Positions 6,342 through 7,081 of a stretch of 7,081 bases of DNA are shown here, one piece after another (position 1 is the first letter of the stretch; every line of letters begins with the position of its first letter). The position numbers were made by a program, and so were the translations under genes. This DNA is from an uncultured Gammaproteobacteria bacterium (GTDB lineage Bacteria; Pseudomonadota; Gammaproteobacteria; Pseudomonadales; Azotimanducaceae): NCBI GenBank assembly GCA_913043075.1, contig CAJWLI010000073.1, forward strand, positions 1 through 7,081, read 5' to 3'. The notes under the pieces were generated by a model. It was not told where the DNA came from and did no database searches. It saw nothing but the letters and a program-made list of their open reading frames with translations.

Positions 6342-7081
6342 ATGGCAAAGATAAGAATAAATAAAGCAAACTTATTCTATGAGGAGATCGGTCAAGGCGA
6401 CCCGATTATATTTCATCACGGATACACGGGAGCCCATGATGTATGGCTAGACGAAATTAGCCCGCGGCTCAAAGATAGATACCGTTGCATCGTGATGGAC
6501 TGCCGAGGTGCGGGAGACAGTGAGCACCCATCAGAGGGCTATAACATCGAGCAGTACGCAGATGATGTAGTGGGCTTGGCGGACGCCCTAAAAATCTCAC
6601 GCTTCCATTATGTTGGTCACAGCATGGGGGGAGGTATTGGATTTCAACTCGCAACCGCTCACAAAGACAGAATCAACAAGTTGGTGCTGGTTGCGCCGAT
6701 TCCGTCCGAGGGCATCAGTGCGCCCGAATCCTTCCACGATCGCGCTAGAAAAATTAGAACGCACCCCAGAAGAAGAGAGATTATGCTGCAAGAGAGGCTG
6801 CTAACTAAGCTGAGGGCTCCCGAGGACGCGATTTCGCAGGCTGTAGACAGAGCGCTTTCTGTTTCTGAAAGCCATTTTGAGGACTCTTGGCAATCAATGG
6901 TTAGATTTAACGTCAAGGATAAGTTGAAGGCGCTGGATGCTCCCACTCTAATAGTGGCCGGAGCTGCGGACGGCCTATGTAAGGCAAATGTAGAGGATTG
7001 GCAAAGATTACCCAACGCGACATTACACGTTTTTAGTCGCGTGGGGCACGGTATCCCAAGAGAAATCCCGGAAGAATTCTC
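6342..7081 (+). CDS. Alpha/beta hydrolase fold protein (3' end outside window)
   Basis: From ATG 6342, with a strong AGGGAGG ribosome binding site at 6326-6332, the frame stays open to the window edge, giving 246 residues without a stop. The alpha/beta hydrolase fold is clear: the oxyanion strand-turn IIFHHGYTGAHDVW (22-35), the DCRGAGDSEHP turn (53-63) corresponding to the common 'DxRGxGxS', the nucleophile elbow VGHSMGGG with Ser94, LIVAGAAD with acid Asp210, and VGHG with His236. The triad is complete, so a serine hydrolase is expected, such as an esterase, lactonase or C-C bond hydrolase. A haloalkane dehalogenase is unlikely because the nucleophile is Ser rather than Asp. There is no signal peptide, so it is probably cytoplasmic. 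The family is usually about 255-280 residues, so only the last helix should be missing. It is divergent from the lipoprotein gene, with a shared 179-nt intergenic region. The substrate cannot be assigned. Confidence 0.95.
   Translation, partial: MAKIRINKANLFYEEIGQGDPIIFHHGYTGAHDVWLDEISPRLKDRYRCIVMDCRGAGDSEHPSEGYNIEQYADDVVGLADALKISRFHYVGHSMGGGIGFQLATAHKDRINKLVLVAPIPSEGISAPESFHDRARKIRTHPRRREIMLQERLLTKLRAPEDAISQAVDRALSVSESHFEDSWQSMVRFNVKDKLKALDAPTLIVAGAADGLCKANVEDWQRLPNATLHVFSRVGHGIPREIPEEF

Noticed and set aside
6469..7015. Several open frames on both strands inside the alpha/beta hydrolase gene
   Set aside because: The plus frame from 6342 holds a full catalytic triad in the right order; the others are by-products of its codon pattern.
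1..7081. tRNA or rRNA genes, CRISPR array, insertion sequence, integrase or phage remnants
   Set aside because: No cloverleaf-like region, regularly spaced repeats, transposase motifs or terminal inverted repeats were seen; the intergenic gaps are all under 200 nt.

Overview
The window looks like chromosomal DNA of a Gram-negative proteobacterium, most likely a marine gammaproteobacterium. Supporting signs are a Nei-type endonuclease VIII very close to the Enterobacteria/gammaproteobacterial form, a lipobox lipoprotein, S1 sulfatases with an export signal, clear AGGA/GGAGG ribosome binding sites, and a mildly AT-leaning composition by eye. The taxonomic placement is inference from gene content; there is no rRNA or other marker here.

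Layout. (1) Positions 2-2594, plus strand: a sulfatase cluster. It holds the 3' end of one sulfatase cut by the window edge, a small four-helix membrane protein resembling DUF4345, and a complete Pseudomonas AtsA-like arylsulfatase whose start lies 2 nt after the membrane protein's stop (or overlaps it by 4 nt at an alternative start). These probably form one operon for sulfate-ester hydrolysis in the periplasm. (2) 2621-3289, minus: a short crotonase-family protein, convergent with the arylsulfatase. (3) 3484-4311, plus: nei, a DNA repair glycosylase/AP lyase, divergent from the crotonase. (4) 4347-5492, minus: a complete bacterial class I-type cytochrome P450, convergent with nei. (5) 5650-6162, minus: a SnoaL/NTF2-like lipoprotein upstream of the P450 and separated from it by 157 nt containing palindromes. 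(6) 6342 to the window end, plus: an alpha/beta hydrolase with an intact catalytic triad, cut at its 3' end and divergent from the lipoprotein.

The genes read as ordinary accessory and catabolic functions (sulfate-ester hydrolysis, acyl-CoA metabolism, monooxygenation, hydrolysis) around one housekeeping repair gene. Strand changes five times in 7 kb, so apart from the sulfatase cluster there is little sign of one shared operon. A functional link among the P450, the lipoprotein and the hydrolase is possible but unproven.

I found no tRNA, rRNA, CRISPR array, insertion sequence, integrase or phage gene. No stretch over 300 bases lacks a gene. I see no convincing novel system. The points most worth a second look are the C-terminal membrane anchor on the AtsA-like sulfatase, the altered crotonase active site, and the palindromes and direct repeats in the two intergenic regions around the lipoprotein gene.
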